Below the pieces are notes generated by a model. That model searched no databases. It was not told the DNA's origin and saw only the letters and a list, made by a program, of their open reading frames with translations. Positions 28,962 to 39,351 of a stretch of 64,000 bases of DNA are shown here, piece by piece. A program made the translations under genes and the position numbers. The stretch is from Clavaria fumosa (Eukaryota > Basidiomycota > Agaricomycetes > Agaricales > Clavariaceae), in assembly GCA_951802425.1 (NCBI GenBank), contig OX637804.1:2480001-2544000 (forward strand), written 5' to 3'. Position 1 is the stretch's first letter. Each line of letters begins with the position of its first letter.

Positions 28962-30833
28962 ATGTCAACCAACGCCGGCAGTCACCAGACCGAAGGCGCA
29001 GGGGGAAGCAGGACACCACGAACCCGTCCCCCCCATACTGATCACCAGGCCACACCCCGCCAGACGAGTATCACCAATGACGACACCACCCGAGCCAGGG
29101 CCGTGCTGGAAAGGGAAGGCCTGATCCCACCGAACGGCACCATCACACCACGATCTTTGGCGACAGCTCTCACGAGACTCGCCCACAACGTGGCCCGCAT
29201 CCCCAAACCGGCGCTCGACATCATCAACGCCATGGCCACGCTCCTCAACGCTCAGGAACCCCTACCTCAGACCGGTGATCCCAACGCGACGATCGCCCCT
29301 GCGATCGAGATGCTGAACGAAATTGCCGACGACGTCAAACGAGCCACCTCACAGATCCTCGCTGAAGCGCAGACCAACACCGACGTGTTGAACGAGATTA
29401 GGAAAGAAACGCAAGCCCTGCAAAGTCTGCGAGAACACCTGAACACCACAGTCGACGAGCTCACCCAGAAAACCGATACGGCCACCCGCGACGCGTCCCA
29501 AGCCCAGAGGGACATCCTAGAGCTCCTATCCCAACCTCAAACTACAGCACGACGCCTGCAGGACGAAGCAGATACACACACCCCCTCGAACCCGGATTCG
29601 AGCAACAACATTCCACCCAACCATGAACGGACTCAAACACCGACCCCCTCCCCGGCCTCCTACGCTGCCGCAGTCCGCGCTGCCCTCACCCCCAGACACG
29701 AGGAAGTCCTAGCACGGTCACAGGGACGACTACGACAGGTCATAATTGAAAGGACATCGGTTGTGGACGACGCCACGGCTCAACTCGATGAGGCGCTAAC
29801 AGAGAAAGTTCTGGTGGAGAAAGCCAATGCCGCGATCGACCTCATGGGCGACGAAGTCCCGGGCCGACCTCACCTCAACAAACTCTTCATGGGGGCACAG
29901 AAACTGGCACGAGGGCGAATCCTCTACCTAATGGCCAACGAGGAGGCGGCGAACTGGCTACGACGGGAGAACGTCAGGAAAGCTTTCACTGACCACTACG
30001 GGTCACCAGTCAGAGTACGAGGGCAGGGATACGGCGTGATATGTGAGTACGTGCCTATCTCCTTTGACCCTAACTCCGGCAGTGCAACCATCGAAGTCGT
30101 CAACGACCTCCCTGCGGGCGCCATATCGGAGGCCAGATACCTCAAAGACCCCAAGAAACGAAGCCCGAACCAACGAACAGCCTTCGTCCTGCTCACCTTC
30201 AGGACGGCACGTCAAGCCAACAAAGCCCTCCGGGAAGGCCTCATCATCGAGGGCAAGAAGGTTTTTGGACGCAAAGACATACAGGAGGCAAGACGATGCC
30301 TGAAATGCCAAGGCTACGCCCACCGACATATGGCAGCGAACTGTCCGCAAATCCACGACACGTGCGCCATCTGTGGACGAATGCACAGATCTGCGGACTG
30401 CCCGATGGAAGACGGCAAGAGATTCTGTGCAAACTGTAGAAAAGATGGGCACACCGCCAGCGACAGGAACTGCCCGATCTTCAAAGCGGAGTGCGACAAA
30501 ATCAACCAGCACTTCCCAGAGAATAAGTACAGATATTTTCCCATTATTGACGACACGACCACCTGGGAACTAGCCCAGCCCAAGGATGGCATGAGAACGC
30601 CGACACCAACACCCCCCCAAGCCCCGACAGAACACCGGTCCCCCCCTCGCACACAACGCAGACCCGGAAACCAAACCCTAGCCCAAACCCAACTACCACG
30701 GACGGCAATCCCCCCATGGGAAGGAACGACCCAACCCCTCGACCCACGTATCTCCCAACACACCAGGCCCAACTTCCGACCCCCCCCCGAGAGACACAGG
30801 ATGGCCCCGGAGCAGAGACAAAGGGAAAGGTAG
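28962..30833 (+). CDS. LINE ORF1, gag-like nucleic-acid-binding protein
   Basis: 623 codons. Residues 1-40 are Thr/Pro-rich. A helical stretch near 105-190 (LNEIRKETQALQSLREHL) has heptad character and may form a coiled coil. Residues about 240-420 form a folded region that could hold an RRM-like domain, followed by three zinc knuckles near 445-505: CLKCQGYAHRHMAANC, CAICGRMHRSADC and CANCRKDGHTASDRNC. The C-terminus is Pro/Thr-rich. In related LINEs ORF1 coats the element RNA. The ATG at 28962 is preceded by a 5' region also present in the 44.8-kb copy. The reading ends in TAG. Confidence 0.85.
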   Translation: MSTNAGSHQTEGAGGSRTPRTRPPHTDHQATPRQTSITNDDTTRARAVLEREGLIPPNGTITPRSLATALTRLAHNVARIPKPALDIINAMATLLNAQEPLPQTGDPNATIAPAIEMLNEIADDVKRATSQILAEAQTNTDVLNEIRKETQALQSLREHLNTTVDELTQKTDTATRDASQAQRDILELLSQPQTTARRLQDEADTHTPSNPDSSNNIPPNHERTQTPTPSPASYAAAVRAALTPRHEEVLARSQGRLRQVIIERTSVVDDATAQLDEALTEKVLVEKANAAIDLMGDEVPGRPHLNKLFMGAQKLARGRILYLMANEEAANWLRRENVRKAFTDHYGSPVRVRGQGYGVICEYVPISFDPNSGSATIEVVNDLPAGAISEARYLKDPKKRSPNQRTAFVLLTFRTARQANKALREGLIIEGKKVFGRKDIQEARRCLKCQGYAHRHMAANCPQIHDTCAICGRMHRSADCPMEDGKRFCANCRKDGHTASDRNCPIFKAECDKINQHFPENKYRYFPIIDDTTTWELAQPKDGMRTPTPTPPQAPTEHRSPPRTQRRPGNQTLAQTQLPRTAIPPWEGTTQPLDPRISQHTRPNFRPPPERHRMAPEQRQRER

Positions 30834-31125
30834 GGCAGACGGAGGACACACCGCCCGCGGCATCGCCATCAACACGAGCAGAGCACCCCCAGGAGGGCAG
30901 ACCAGCCTCGACCAGTGGATAAACGTGACTACGACCACGACTACGGCGGGGACGTCGACAACACCGGCACCCAACCCACACCCCCCAAACACGACACCGA
31001 CAACGACCGCCGACCAACGGAATGAACCGGAGGGCGAGTCCCAACTGCCCAACCCCGCCGACCCCCACGCCCCCGCGCCCCCACCCACGGTTGATGGGTC
31101 CACGCCAGCAAACACAACACCTTAG
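30834..31125 (+). other. Inter-ORF spacer of the LINE, ending TAG directly against ATG
   Basis: Between ORF1 and ORF2, a short frame (30925-31125) rich in Thr and Pro lies in the same frame as ORF2 and ends with TAG at 31123-31125. The next codon, 31126, is the ORF2 ATG. Another short frame (30716-30922) overlaps the ORF1 end. The layout could allow termination-reinitiation or occasional readthrough into ORF2. Confidence 0.6.
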
Positions 31126-34100
31126 ATGATGGATGAGGAGAACCCTCACATCCAACCGCGCCTGAGAATCTGGCAGCAAAATTGTCGAAAGTCCTTAGAT
31201 AACACTCTCCACCTCATCAACAGCCTCGATCCGAAATACTTCGACCTATGCCTCGTACAAGAACCCCACATAGACTTCTTAAACAAGACGCGAGCCCCTA
31301 GCGGGTGGCGCACGATCCTCCCACCCTCACATAATAGACCCAACACTAACACTAACACTAATAATAACCTAGAGCACCCCACCAGGGCAGCGATACTCGT
31401 CAGCCCCAGACTCGATACGGCCAACTGGATGGACCTAACAATCGACTCACCAGACCTGACAGGCATACAATTATGGGGCGATTTCGGCACAATACGAATC
31501 ATCAACATCTACGCCGACTGCCACCACTCCAGGGCGATCCAAACGGTAAGCGAATGGCTAACTAACACTGATACCGACATGAATGGCGACGCGACGCAAC
31601 CCACCACGCCGCCGATGCACCCGGTTTACGACTTGATAATGGGGGACTTTAATCGCCACCACCCTATGTGGGAAGACGAGGGAAACTCGCACCTCTTCAC
31701 CGCGCCAGCGCTGGACCTGGCTCAACCACTACTAGAGCTGATCGCATCAAGAGACCTTGAGATGATCCTACCAAAAGGAACCCCCACCCTACAACTATCC
31801 ACAACGAAGACATGGTCGCGACCGGACAATGTTTTCATTTCCGGTGCGCTAGGCGACGCAGTGATCTACTGCAACACCGCCCCAGAGAAGGCCCCGCCCA
31901 AGGCAGACCATCTCCCCATACTGACCACTATAGAAATCCCCGCCCTCAGAGCACGCAACCTCAACAAGCGGAACTGGAGAGCAGCGGACTGGGAGGTATT
32001 CAGAACATCACTAAAGAGTACCTTACAGGCAGGACCACCCCCTCGAGCCCTGCGCACCGGCGAAGACATGAACAATGCGGTAGACTTCCTAGACGATGCC
32101 CTGAGGACGGCGACCAACACAGCAGTGCCTCTAGTAAAACTGTGCCCCTTCACCAAACGATGGTGGACCAAGGACCTATCCTGGGCCCGATCCGACCTCA
32201 AAAGACTAAACCGACGGTCATACGCATTACGACTCACCCCAGCACACCCAGCCCACGAAGAAGCGCGTAAGGTAAGGAATAAGTACACCCAGCTAATCAA
32301 AACTACAAAGCAGGAACACTGGACTCAATGGTTAGAAGGCGCAAATGACCACTCCATCTGGACGATAAACAGGTATACCGCATCGGCCTCCAACTCCGAC
32401 ACATTGGCTCGTCTACCCAACCTGCAAAACCCTGCGGGTGCGCCAACCCCGATAGCAACGACGAACTGTGACAAGAGCAAAGCGCTACACTCGGTGTTTT
32501 TCCCTCCCCCTCCCCCCAATCCGATAGCCCTGGACAACAATTACCCACCACCGGTAACGAAATTCCGGCATATCACCTCAGAACAAGTGCACAGGATGAT
32601 CCGACGACTCAAGCCCTATAAAGCGGTAATGGAAGGGGATATGGCTAACATCGCATTGAAAAGAACGGCAGACCTGCTGACCCCCTACCTCGTACAGATA
32701 TACAGGGCGACGTTCAGGCTGGGCACCTACCCAACGGCATGGAAATCGTACGACACAGTAGTAATTCGCAAACCCAACCGCCCCGATTACACCGTACCGA
32801 AAGCCTACAGGCCGATTGTCCTACTTAAGACCATCGCAAAACCTCTGTCTATGGCGGTAGCCGAAGATCTGACCTATATCCTGGAGAAGTTCCAGCTCCT
32901 ACCTGACAAACACTTCGGCGGGAGACCTGGCAGAACAGCTACCGACGCGCTGCACCTAGTTGTGAAATACATAAAGGACGCATGGCGACGACAAAAAGTA
33001 GTTGCGGGACTATTTCTAGACATCAAGGGGGCCTTTCCTAGCGTCGACGTTCGGATGCTGTGGCACGGAATGCGAATGAGAGGAATACCGAAGGAATACA
33101 CAGACTGGATCGTCTTCGACGATTTCCGATCTGACCCCCTCGACATAACGGCAGGTCTAGATCAGGGATGCCCCCTGTCGCCGATCTGTTACATTGTCTA
33201 CAACTCCCCAGCCCTCGAAGCGGTCACCACTGACAGGGCCAACACGCAGACTGTCAGCGGTTTCATTGACGATCAAGTCTTCCTGGCGAGAGGCCAGACC
33301 TTCGAAGAAGCCAACCAGACGCTCAAGGAGACGATGGAGAAACCGGGCGGCTTCCTGGAATGGGCCAGGACACACAACTGCGAGGTTGAGATCCCAAAAT
33401 GCGCACTGATCGGGTTCTCTCGCAGACAAGTACCAAGACCGCTACAACCGAACAAACGACAACCAGAGCCTAGGAAAGCAATCACGATAGGAGATCACAC
33501 AATACGACCGTCCCAAAGCACGAAGTTTCTCGGTGTAATACTCAACCAAAGCCTCTCATGGACGGAGCAGGTCGCGAACGCAATGGCCAAAGGTATGTAC
33601 TGGGCGTCGCAAGCGAGAAGAATTTCCAAGACACACAGCGGCATCCCTCTACACCTGGCGAGACGACTCTACCTGGCGGTATGCGTCCCCAGAATGCTAT
33701 ATGCAGTCGATATATGGGGAAACCCGCGGAGGGGACACACGGCGAGGCGTGGAAGGAGAACTACAGCGGGAGGAAAGCTAACTAGGATACAGCGACAGGC
33801 CCTCTTGACACTAGGCCCAATGAAGACCACGGCCACGGACACGATCGAAGCGCATGCGAACCTCCTACCCTTTCACCTACTAGTTGATAAACTCCGCCTG
33901 GCAGCGCTACTTCGCATGGCGACACTCCCGGGATCCCACCCGATCAACAAACACCTATCCCGCGCCCACAAGCACACCCCCAGAGCCCACCTGTCCCCGC
34001 TACACCAGCTCACCGCGGACTTCAGGAAAATCAACCCAGACACTGTAGAGAAAACACCCGTGGTGGGGCGTCACCCGAAATCCACCCCGCCAGTACGAAT

Positions 34101-35124
34101 AGAAATCAAGGAAAACAACGAAGCAGCAATCCAAAGCCTACAGGAGGAAGAGGCGGATATCTATGTCTTCACCGACGGGTCAGGATACGAAGGGGGAATT
34201 GGCGCGGCAGCCGTACTAACTCGAGGGAACCGACCACCCAAGACGATCCAGCTCCACCTGGGGAAGCAGACGCGACACACGGTCTATGCGGCGGAGACAG
34301 CGGCACTACTGCTAGGAGCACACCTACTACAGAAAGAGAAAGGAAGGTTCAGAACGGTCGCCTTTGTCGTTGATAACCAGGCAGCCCTCCATGCCACCCA
34401 GCTCTCCCGGCCGGCACCCTCTCATGACATCCTCAAGGCCTTCGAATCGACAATCAGCCGCCTACAACGCAGAGGAAACGAAGTGAAATGCAAGGCAATA
34501 TGGGTCCCCGGCCACCACGGAGTAGCAGGGAACGAATTAGCCGACAAGGCTGCCAAGGAGGCGGCGCGAGGCCTCACCAGCCCCGAGGAGGACCTCCCGA
34601 GACTCCTCAGGCGGAGGATCGCAGGCAGCAAAGCTGCCCTATCACTGACACTCAGAAAAACCATACAGGAAAGGGCGAGACGATGGTGGAGGGGATCGCC
34701 AAGGTATAATCACATGAAGAACATAGATGACTCTCTACCTTCAAAACACTTCCTGCAGTTAGTTGAAGAGCTACCGAAGCCACACTCATCTATCCTCCTA
34801 CAGCTACGGACTGGACATGCCCCACTACGACGACATCTGTTCAGAATAGGCGCCTCCACGGACCCCCAGTGCCCACACTGCGGCCAGGAGGAGGAGTCCG
34901 TCCGACACTTTCTCCTCACGTGCACAAGCACGACCACCCGAAGGAACGTGATACTGGGCAGCCTAGGCAGAGGCGCCCGCAGTCTCAGGTACCTACTCAC
35001 AGACCCGACAGCAATAAAAAAGGTCATCAAGTTCGCGATGGCCACGAAACGCTTCAACCGAACGCATCGACCGGCCCCCAACAACAACGACAACGATGCG
35101 CAGGCGGGCAATAACCACGCCTGA
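31126..35124 (+). CDS. LINE ORF2: endonuclease, reverse transcriptase, RNase H
   Basis: 1,332 codons, uninterrupted. The APE-type endonuclease spans about residues 5-265: WQQNCRKS, VQEPHIDF, IMGDFNRHH (Asp and Asn of the active site) and KADHLPIL. The RT spans about 480-830, with YRPIVLLKTIAKPL, LDIKGAFPSVD, GLDQGCPLSP and the catalytic box GFIDDQ near residue 713. RNase H lies near 1010-1145, with TDGSG, AAETAALL, VVDNQAAL and GNELADKAAK supplying D, E, D, D. A CCHC motif (CPHCGQEEESVRHFLLTC) is near 1249. All catalytic residues I can check are present. The protein nicks target DNA and primes cDNA synthesis there. The double ATG ATG at the start follows a TAG. Confidence 0.93.
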   Translation: MMDEENPHIQPRLRIWQQNCRKSLDNTLHLINSLDPKYFDLCLVQEPHIDFLNKTRAPSGWRTILPPSHNRPNTNTNTNNNLEHPTRAAILVSPRLDTANWMDLTIDSPDLTGIQLWGDFGTIRIINIYADCHHSRAIQTVSEWLTNTDTDMNGDATQPTTPPMHPVYDLIMGDFNRHHPMWEDEGNSHLFTAPALDLAQPLLELIASRDLEMILPKGTPTLQLSTTKTWSRPDNVFISGALGDAVIYCNTAPEKAPPKADHLPILTTIEIPALRARNLNKRNWRAADWEVFRTSLKSTLQAGPPPRALRTGEDMNNAVDFLDDALRTATNTAVPLVKLCPFTKRWWTKDLSWARSDLKRLNRRSYALRLTPAHPAHEEARKVRNKYTQLIKTTKQEHWTQWLEGANDHSIWTINRYTASASNSDTLARLPNLQNPAGAPTPIATTNCDKSKALHSVFFPPPPPNPIALDNNYPPPVTKFRHITSEQVHRMIRRLKPYKAVMEGDMANIALKRTADLLTPYLVQIYRATFRLGTYPTAWKSYDTVVIRKPNRPDYTVPKAYRPIVLLKTIAKPLSMAVAEDLTYILEKFQLLPDKHFGGRPGRTATDALHLVVKYIKDAWRRQKVVAGLFLDIKGAFPSVDVRMLWHGMRMRGIPKEYTDWIVFDDFRSDPLDITAGLDQGCPLSPICYIVYNSPALEAVTTDRANTQTVSGFIDDQVFLARGQTFEEANQTLKETMEKPGGFLEWARTHNCEVEIPKCALIGFSRRQVPRPLQPNKRQPEPRKAITIGDHTIRPSQSTKFLGVILNQSLSWTEQVANAMAKGMYWASQARRISKTHSGIPLHLARRLYLAVCVPRMLYAVDIWGNPRRGHTARRGRRTTAGGKLTRIQRQALLTLGPMKTTATDTIEAHANLLPFHLLVDKLRLAALLRMATLPGSHPINKHLSRAHKHTPRAHLSPLHQLTADFRKINPDTVEKTPVVGRHPKSTPPVRIEIKENNEAAIQSLQEEEADIYVFTDGSGYEGGIGAAAVLTRGNRPPKTIQLHLGKQTRHTVYAAETAALLLGAHLLQKEKGRFRTVAFVVDNQAALHATQLSRPAPSHDILKAFESTISRLQRRGNEVKCKAIWVPGHHGVAGNELADKAAKEAARGLTSPEEDLPRLLRRRIAGSKAALSLTLRKTIQERARRWWRGSPRYNHMKNIDDSLPSKHFLQLVEELPKPHSSILLQLRTGHAPLRRHLFRIGASTDPQCPHCGQEEESVRHFLLTCTSTTTRRNVILGSLGRGARSLRYLLTDPTAIKKVIKFAMATKRFNRTHRPAPNNNDNDAQAGNNHA

Positions 35125-35447
35125 CCCCGGCTCTCGCTAGCCAGGTCATCCAAAGCTCCACCAAACAAGATGACCGCTCAAGCCCGAAGGTGTTGATAAG
35201 TTTAATGTATTTTCGCTTGGCAACCGGTAGCTTTTCCCCCACTGGGGGTTTTTAACGCACCCGGCTCTGACCCCGTTATAAGTAATTTCAAGCGCATTCG
35301 CGCGATGGCGATCGCTAAGCGACCCAAAGCCCTTGCAAACGACACAAACTAGAGTATCACACGAATGTACAATATGGTAGCATACTCCGACATAGGGCAA
35401 AGCCCCAACAGGAGTCTAATGGAAAAAAAAAAAAGAAAAAAAAAAAG
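35125..35447 (+). other. LINE 3' UTR and A-rich tail
   Basis: About 300 bp with no ORF, ending in an interrupted A run (12 A, g, 10 A, roughly 35420-35447). The next bases, gattgaccccc, correspond to an internal Gypsy gag site also seen in Gypsy-B, so the tail marks the insertion point in Gypsy-A. Confidence 0.75.
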
Positions 35448-35449
35448 AT

Positions 35450-36320
35450 TGACCCCCCTGAGCTTTATGATGGACGAGACGACCTCGTCGTCTGGGAAAG
35501 GTGGCTCGATGGCCTCCTTAGTTATTTCTACTTTTATAGAGTAGTCGGTCTGCAGTTGGAACACCAACGCGTTATGCTAGCGGGGTCACGCTTAAGTGGA
35601 ATAGCCGCTACTTGGTATACCCAAGAAGTAACGGGTTTATCCTGTGCTCCTCGAAGGTGGACCTTTGAGGAATTGATAACTGCTATGTTTAAGCGGTTCC
35701 TGACCGAGGTAACGGCCCAGAAGGCAGTGGATGCCTTCTACCAGGTGAAGTTTGCAAAGGCGAAGGGCGCCTTAGGATTCTGGAATGAACTGGTCCAGGC
35801 GGCGGAGAGAATGCTCACCCCGCCTGATGCCAGTACGATGAAAAGGCAGTTCCTTAACGGACTGCCTAACGAGATGGTGGAGGCCATCTTCAAAACTCGC
35901 GCGATTAGCATCGAGCTATCCTCTGTCGAGGATATTATCGACACTAGTTGCCAAGTGGAAGCAACCCTCCACTACCTCCAGCAGAGGAGGGCAGTGCCTT
36001 CGGCAGGGACCCAAGCAGGTCCCAGAGTAAACCCGCCTACAGGTAGAGTACCCGTGGGGCAGAGGTTTGTGAGATTGCGGCCGTATCGGCCGCACACAGA
36101 CCGCAGACCAGGGGACGCGGTTCCCCTGCGGATTGACCAAGCACAGGACAAGCGCACCCAAGCCGGAGGGAGCAAACCCCGGCTAGAACCGCCTAAGGCA
36201 GTGCCCAAGATTGGGGTATGAGGCGGAGAGGAGTGGAAAGCTCCTCTAACATGCTATGTGTGTGGGAAAGTAGGGCACTACGCGAATGTGTGCCCTCAGT
36301 CACAGCAAAAGCCAGAGGCT
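35450..36320 (+). pseudogene. Gypsy-A gag with zinc knuckle
   Basis: The frame opens inside gag (PELYDGRDDLVVWERWL) and continues through GIAATWYTQEV, FKRFLTEV and FYQVKF, the fold of retrotransposon gag. A TGA at 36219 interrupts it before the CCHC knuckle CYVCGKVGHYANVC (about 36252-36293). Gypsy-B has continuous coding across that site. Gag would package element RNA. Confidence 0.85.
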
Positions 36321-37140
36321 TTTAGGGGAAATGTAAGGAACTACGCCTTACAAGAGGATCCAGGTGAGATGGAGCCCGAGGAACCACAGGAAACACCTGC
36401 GGTTGAAAGAGAGGAGCCGGAGGTGAAGCCCTACTGGAGGAAGTCGCGGAAGATGACTATGCTGGTCGTGGGGACCAGTACGATTCGGATGAGCTCTTCG
36501 TCCTTGAAGAGCTTGAGGAGGAGGTGGAAAGCGACCAGGTTGCTGGAATCCAGGAGTTGGGACAGGATGAAGTCCTCTACACGACAGAAGTACATGTCGG
36601 CCATGTTGACGACAGGCCGTTTCGGGCGCACGTCCGGAAAGAGCAAACGGGATCACGCCCGGTAGTGACAAAGGAGGCAAGGCAATGCCTCGTGGCCTAC
36701 ATCACCGTGAACAGTGTAAAAGCATACACACTTTTCGATTCGGGAAGTACCCCAGACCTGATGAGCCCAGACTTTGCCCGGGTGATGAAGGTACCGACCT
36801 TCCAACTGGATAATCCAGTTCCTATCCAACTTGGCTGTATCGGCAGCTGATCGATGATCACACGTGGATGCTGCATAGCAGTAGATTTGGGAGGAATACT
36901 GGTGGAGGACCAGTATTTTGATATAGCGAACATCGACTGCTATGACATCATAGTCGGAACAGCATTCATGTATGACCACCATGTGATACTGGATGTGCAC
37001 CGACGTGCAATCCAGATTGGCGAAGGGAAAGGGAAAACCCTTCAGGCGATGTTGCCCAGTGAGGAGACGGAAGCATTACATGTCCGTATATTGGCTAAGA
37101 ATGCGCCGAGGAAGGAAGCTCGAAAGAGCTGACTACACTC
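36321..37140 (+). pseudogene. Gypsy-A aspartic protease region
   Basis: The protease core is TLFDSGSTPDLMSP near 36730 with the usual DSGS active site, followed by a TGA at 36848-36850. Beyond the stop, the second half continues as VEDQYFDIANIDCYDIIVGTA. Several frames are needed to follow it, so it is broken. Confidence 0.75.
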
Positions 37141-37189
37141 AGGCCCCCGGGATGCAGGTGAGCCCTGGAAGGGGGGAGAGGCTAACGCC

Positions 37190-38887
37190 TCTGTAAAGAT
37201 AGACGACACCTACCTCGAAGGCAGGCATGAGTACTGGTTTAACCAGTACACTGAGCTCTTTGGGGGGGTTCCCCCCAGACCGCCGCCGTTTCGGGCGGTG
37301 AACCACTGCATACCCTTAATAGACGAAAAGCGAGTCTATAATTATTACCTGCCTCAGTGTGCTGAGGCATTCAAGGAACAATTCCTTGAGAAAGTGAACC
37401 GTTATATTACTAACGGTTGGTAGGAAGCAGGAGCAGCATCGCAAGCAGCTCCTATGTTATGCATACCAAAAAGCAGCCGGAACCCACTGCTATGGACAGT
37501 CATAGACTGCCGGAAACGGAATGCGAACACAGTACGGGATATTACCCCATTGCCTGATCAGGATCAGATCAGACAGGACGTGGCTAGAGCCGCATATAGG
37601 TCAAAGATTGACCTATCGAACATGTACAAGCAAGTATGCATAGAGCCTGAGGATGTGTGGAAGACGGCGTTCGCAACCGTCTTGGGCACCATGTTCTCAC
37701 AGGTGATGCAGATAGGGGATTGTAATGCCCCTGCTACCTTCCAGCACCTGATGATGCACATATTCTGTCATCAGTCGGGAAAGTACGTGCATGTGTACTT
37801 AGACGATGTATTCGTCTTCTCCAAGACCTTGGAGGACCATGAGCATCACTTAAAAACGGTCTTTGAGACCCTCAAAGGCGCGAGCCTTTTCTTGTGCAAG
37901 AAGAAGTGCTTGTTATACGCGAAGGGCGTAGATTGCTTAGGGCATATTATAGATGCCTGAGGAATCCACATCACAGTGGATAAAATGGATAAAATCCATA
38001 ACTGGAAAACGCCGACAAGTGTTAACGAGGTACAGAGGTTCCTCGGATTAGTACAGTACATCAGACAGTTCAGGCCCAATCTGTCCGCTTACACTGGCCC
38101 TTTGGCTAGTCTGTGTAGTGAAACGCGAACGTTTCACTGGAGACCACTCCATGACAAGTGCATGGAGATGATTAAGGCATTGGCATGTAAAACGCCAATA
38201 TTACGCCCAGTAGATGCAGCAGTACAGGAGCCAATCTGGCTCATGTGCGACACGTCGGTGTCGGGCATAGGGGCCATGTATGGCCAGGGAAAGACATGGG
38301 AAACCTGCCGTCCAGCGGGGTTTATGTCTAAAAGGTTTAGCCCGGCCCATTTTAGTTATAAAACTTGGGACTGGGAGGCCTTAGCGATTGTCGAATCGCT
38401 ACAGAAATGGGAGGATAAACTCCTCGGTAGACGAATCAACATGGTTACAGACCATGAAGCGCTGGGGTTCTTTAAGAACCAAACGCACTTGTCTGGCTGG
38501 CAGGCCAGGTGGATGGAATATATGGAGAGGTTTGACTACTCAATCACTTACATTAAAGGCGAGAGCAACAAGGTTGCGGATGGCCTTTCGTGTTACCATA
38601 TGAGTGACACGACAGATGAGATTCATCCGGATCACAAGTATGTGAAGGTGGATGTTCGCCTTGACCCCAAAGGGGATGAGTTGCCCCACAGACGCCTGGA
38701 GGAGGTGTGCGCACTACGAGTACGCGCACCTGCCGTGGACCAGGAGACCGAGCAGAAGCAACCGCCACCTGTGCCCCAAGCGGACAGGGATGTGAGGGAC
38801 GAGACGCTCGTGCCCTTAAGGCCCCACATGGAAGGGGGGGATAGCAGGATGCTGCAAAGCATCCGTGACGGCTATGAACAGGATCGC
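37190..38887 (+). pseudogene. Gypsy-A reverse transcriptase and RNase H
   Basis: The RT contains WTVIDCRKRNANT, YRSKIDLSNMYKQV and the catalytic VYLDDVFVF near 37795. Two stops fall at tryptophan codons: TAG at about 37422 (the next codon in Gypsy-B is Trp) and TGA at 37958 (GCC TGA where Gypsy-B has GCC TGG). RNase H follows with CDTSVSGIGAM, WDWEALAIVE, VTDHEALGFF and KVADGLS. The reading runs into satellite sequence at IRDGYEQDRL and ends at 38929. Integrase is lost. Confidence 0.88.
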
Positions 38888-39351
38888 CTAGCTGTAAAAC
38901 AAATGGCCAATGCAAGTTTGGCCACATAATAAAAAACTGCAAAATGTGTTATAGGAACCTTGTAGACATGTTCTATAGGTAAAACAATACAACTTTTGTA
39001 TGGATCATGTCTCACCCCACTTGCTACTTCAAAAGATCCCCTGGTTTTCATTTTGGCCTCTTCCTAGTGTATCATTGCAAAGAATAGCATATTGTACAAT
39101 ACATAGGCATGGGAGGCCTATGAAACTTTGAGGAGACATTCTCTATAGTATATCAATGGTTTATGGCCACTTACCTGATCCCCTAAGCTTCTACTTTCAA
39201 AGATCCCCTGAAAATGCCCAAAAAACTCATTTTCCCGGGATCTTTGGACCTGGACACTAAAACACTTATGTAAAGCACCCACACCCTTTCCCTATACCCC
39301 CTCTAACCCCCCATACCATTCACTACCAAGTGGCCAATGCTCCACTTTCTA
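38888..39351 (+). repeat. Single partial copy of the 655-bp satellite monomer
   Basis: Starts at ctagctgtaaaacaaatgg, the same base as each monomer in the 55.0-58.1 kb array, and follows it for 464 bp to ccactttct. A few substitutions are seen (for example caagttt for caagatt, tacatagg for tacgtagg). It directly truncates Gypsy-A. Confidence 0.9.

Larger units (their letters stand above)
28777..35447 (+). mobile_element. Non-LTR retrotransposon (LINE, Tad1-like), apparently intact
   Basis: Two ORFs, an A-rich 3' tail (about 35420-35447) and no LTRs. The 5' border is placed near 28777 because a second, decayed copy at 44823-45160 starts at the equivalent base. ORF1 has CCHC knuckles and ORF2 has endonuclease, RT and RNase H. 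The element is GC-rich and not CpG-depleted, unlike its neighbours, which points to a recent insertion. No clear target duplication: the 3' side is Gypsy-A gag, the 5' side is Copia-2. Confidence 0.9.
35448..38887 (+). mobile_element. Gypsy-A: Ty3/Gypsy fragment, truncated at both ends
   Basis: The left end is the LINE tail within gag. The right end is the start of a satellite monomer at 38888, before the integrase. No LTR, integrase or chromodomain. It is homologous to Gypsy-B on the minus strand at 48-51.9 kb, but with far more CpG retained. Confidence 0.88.
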
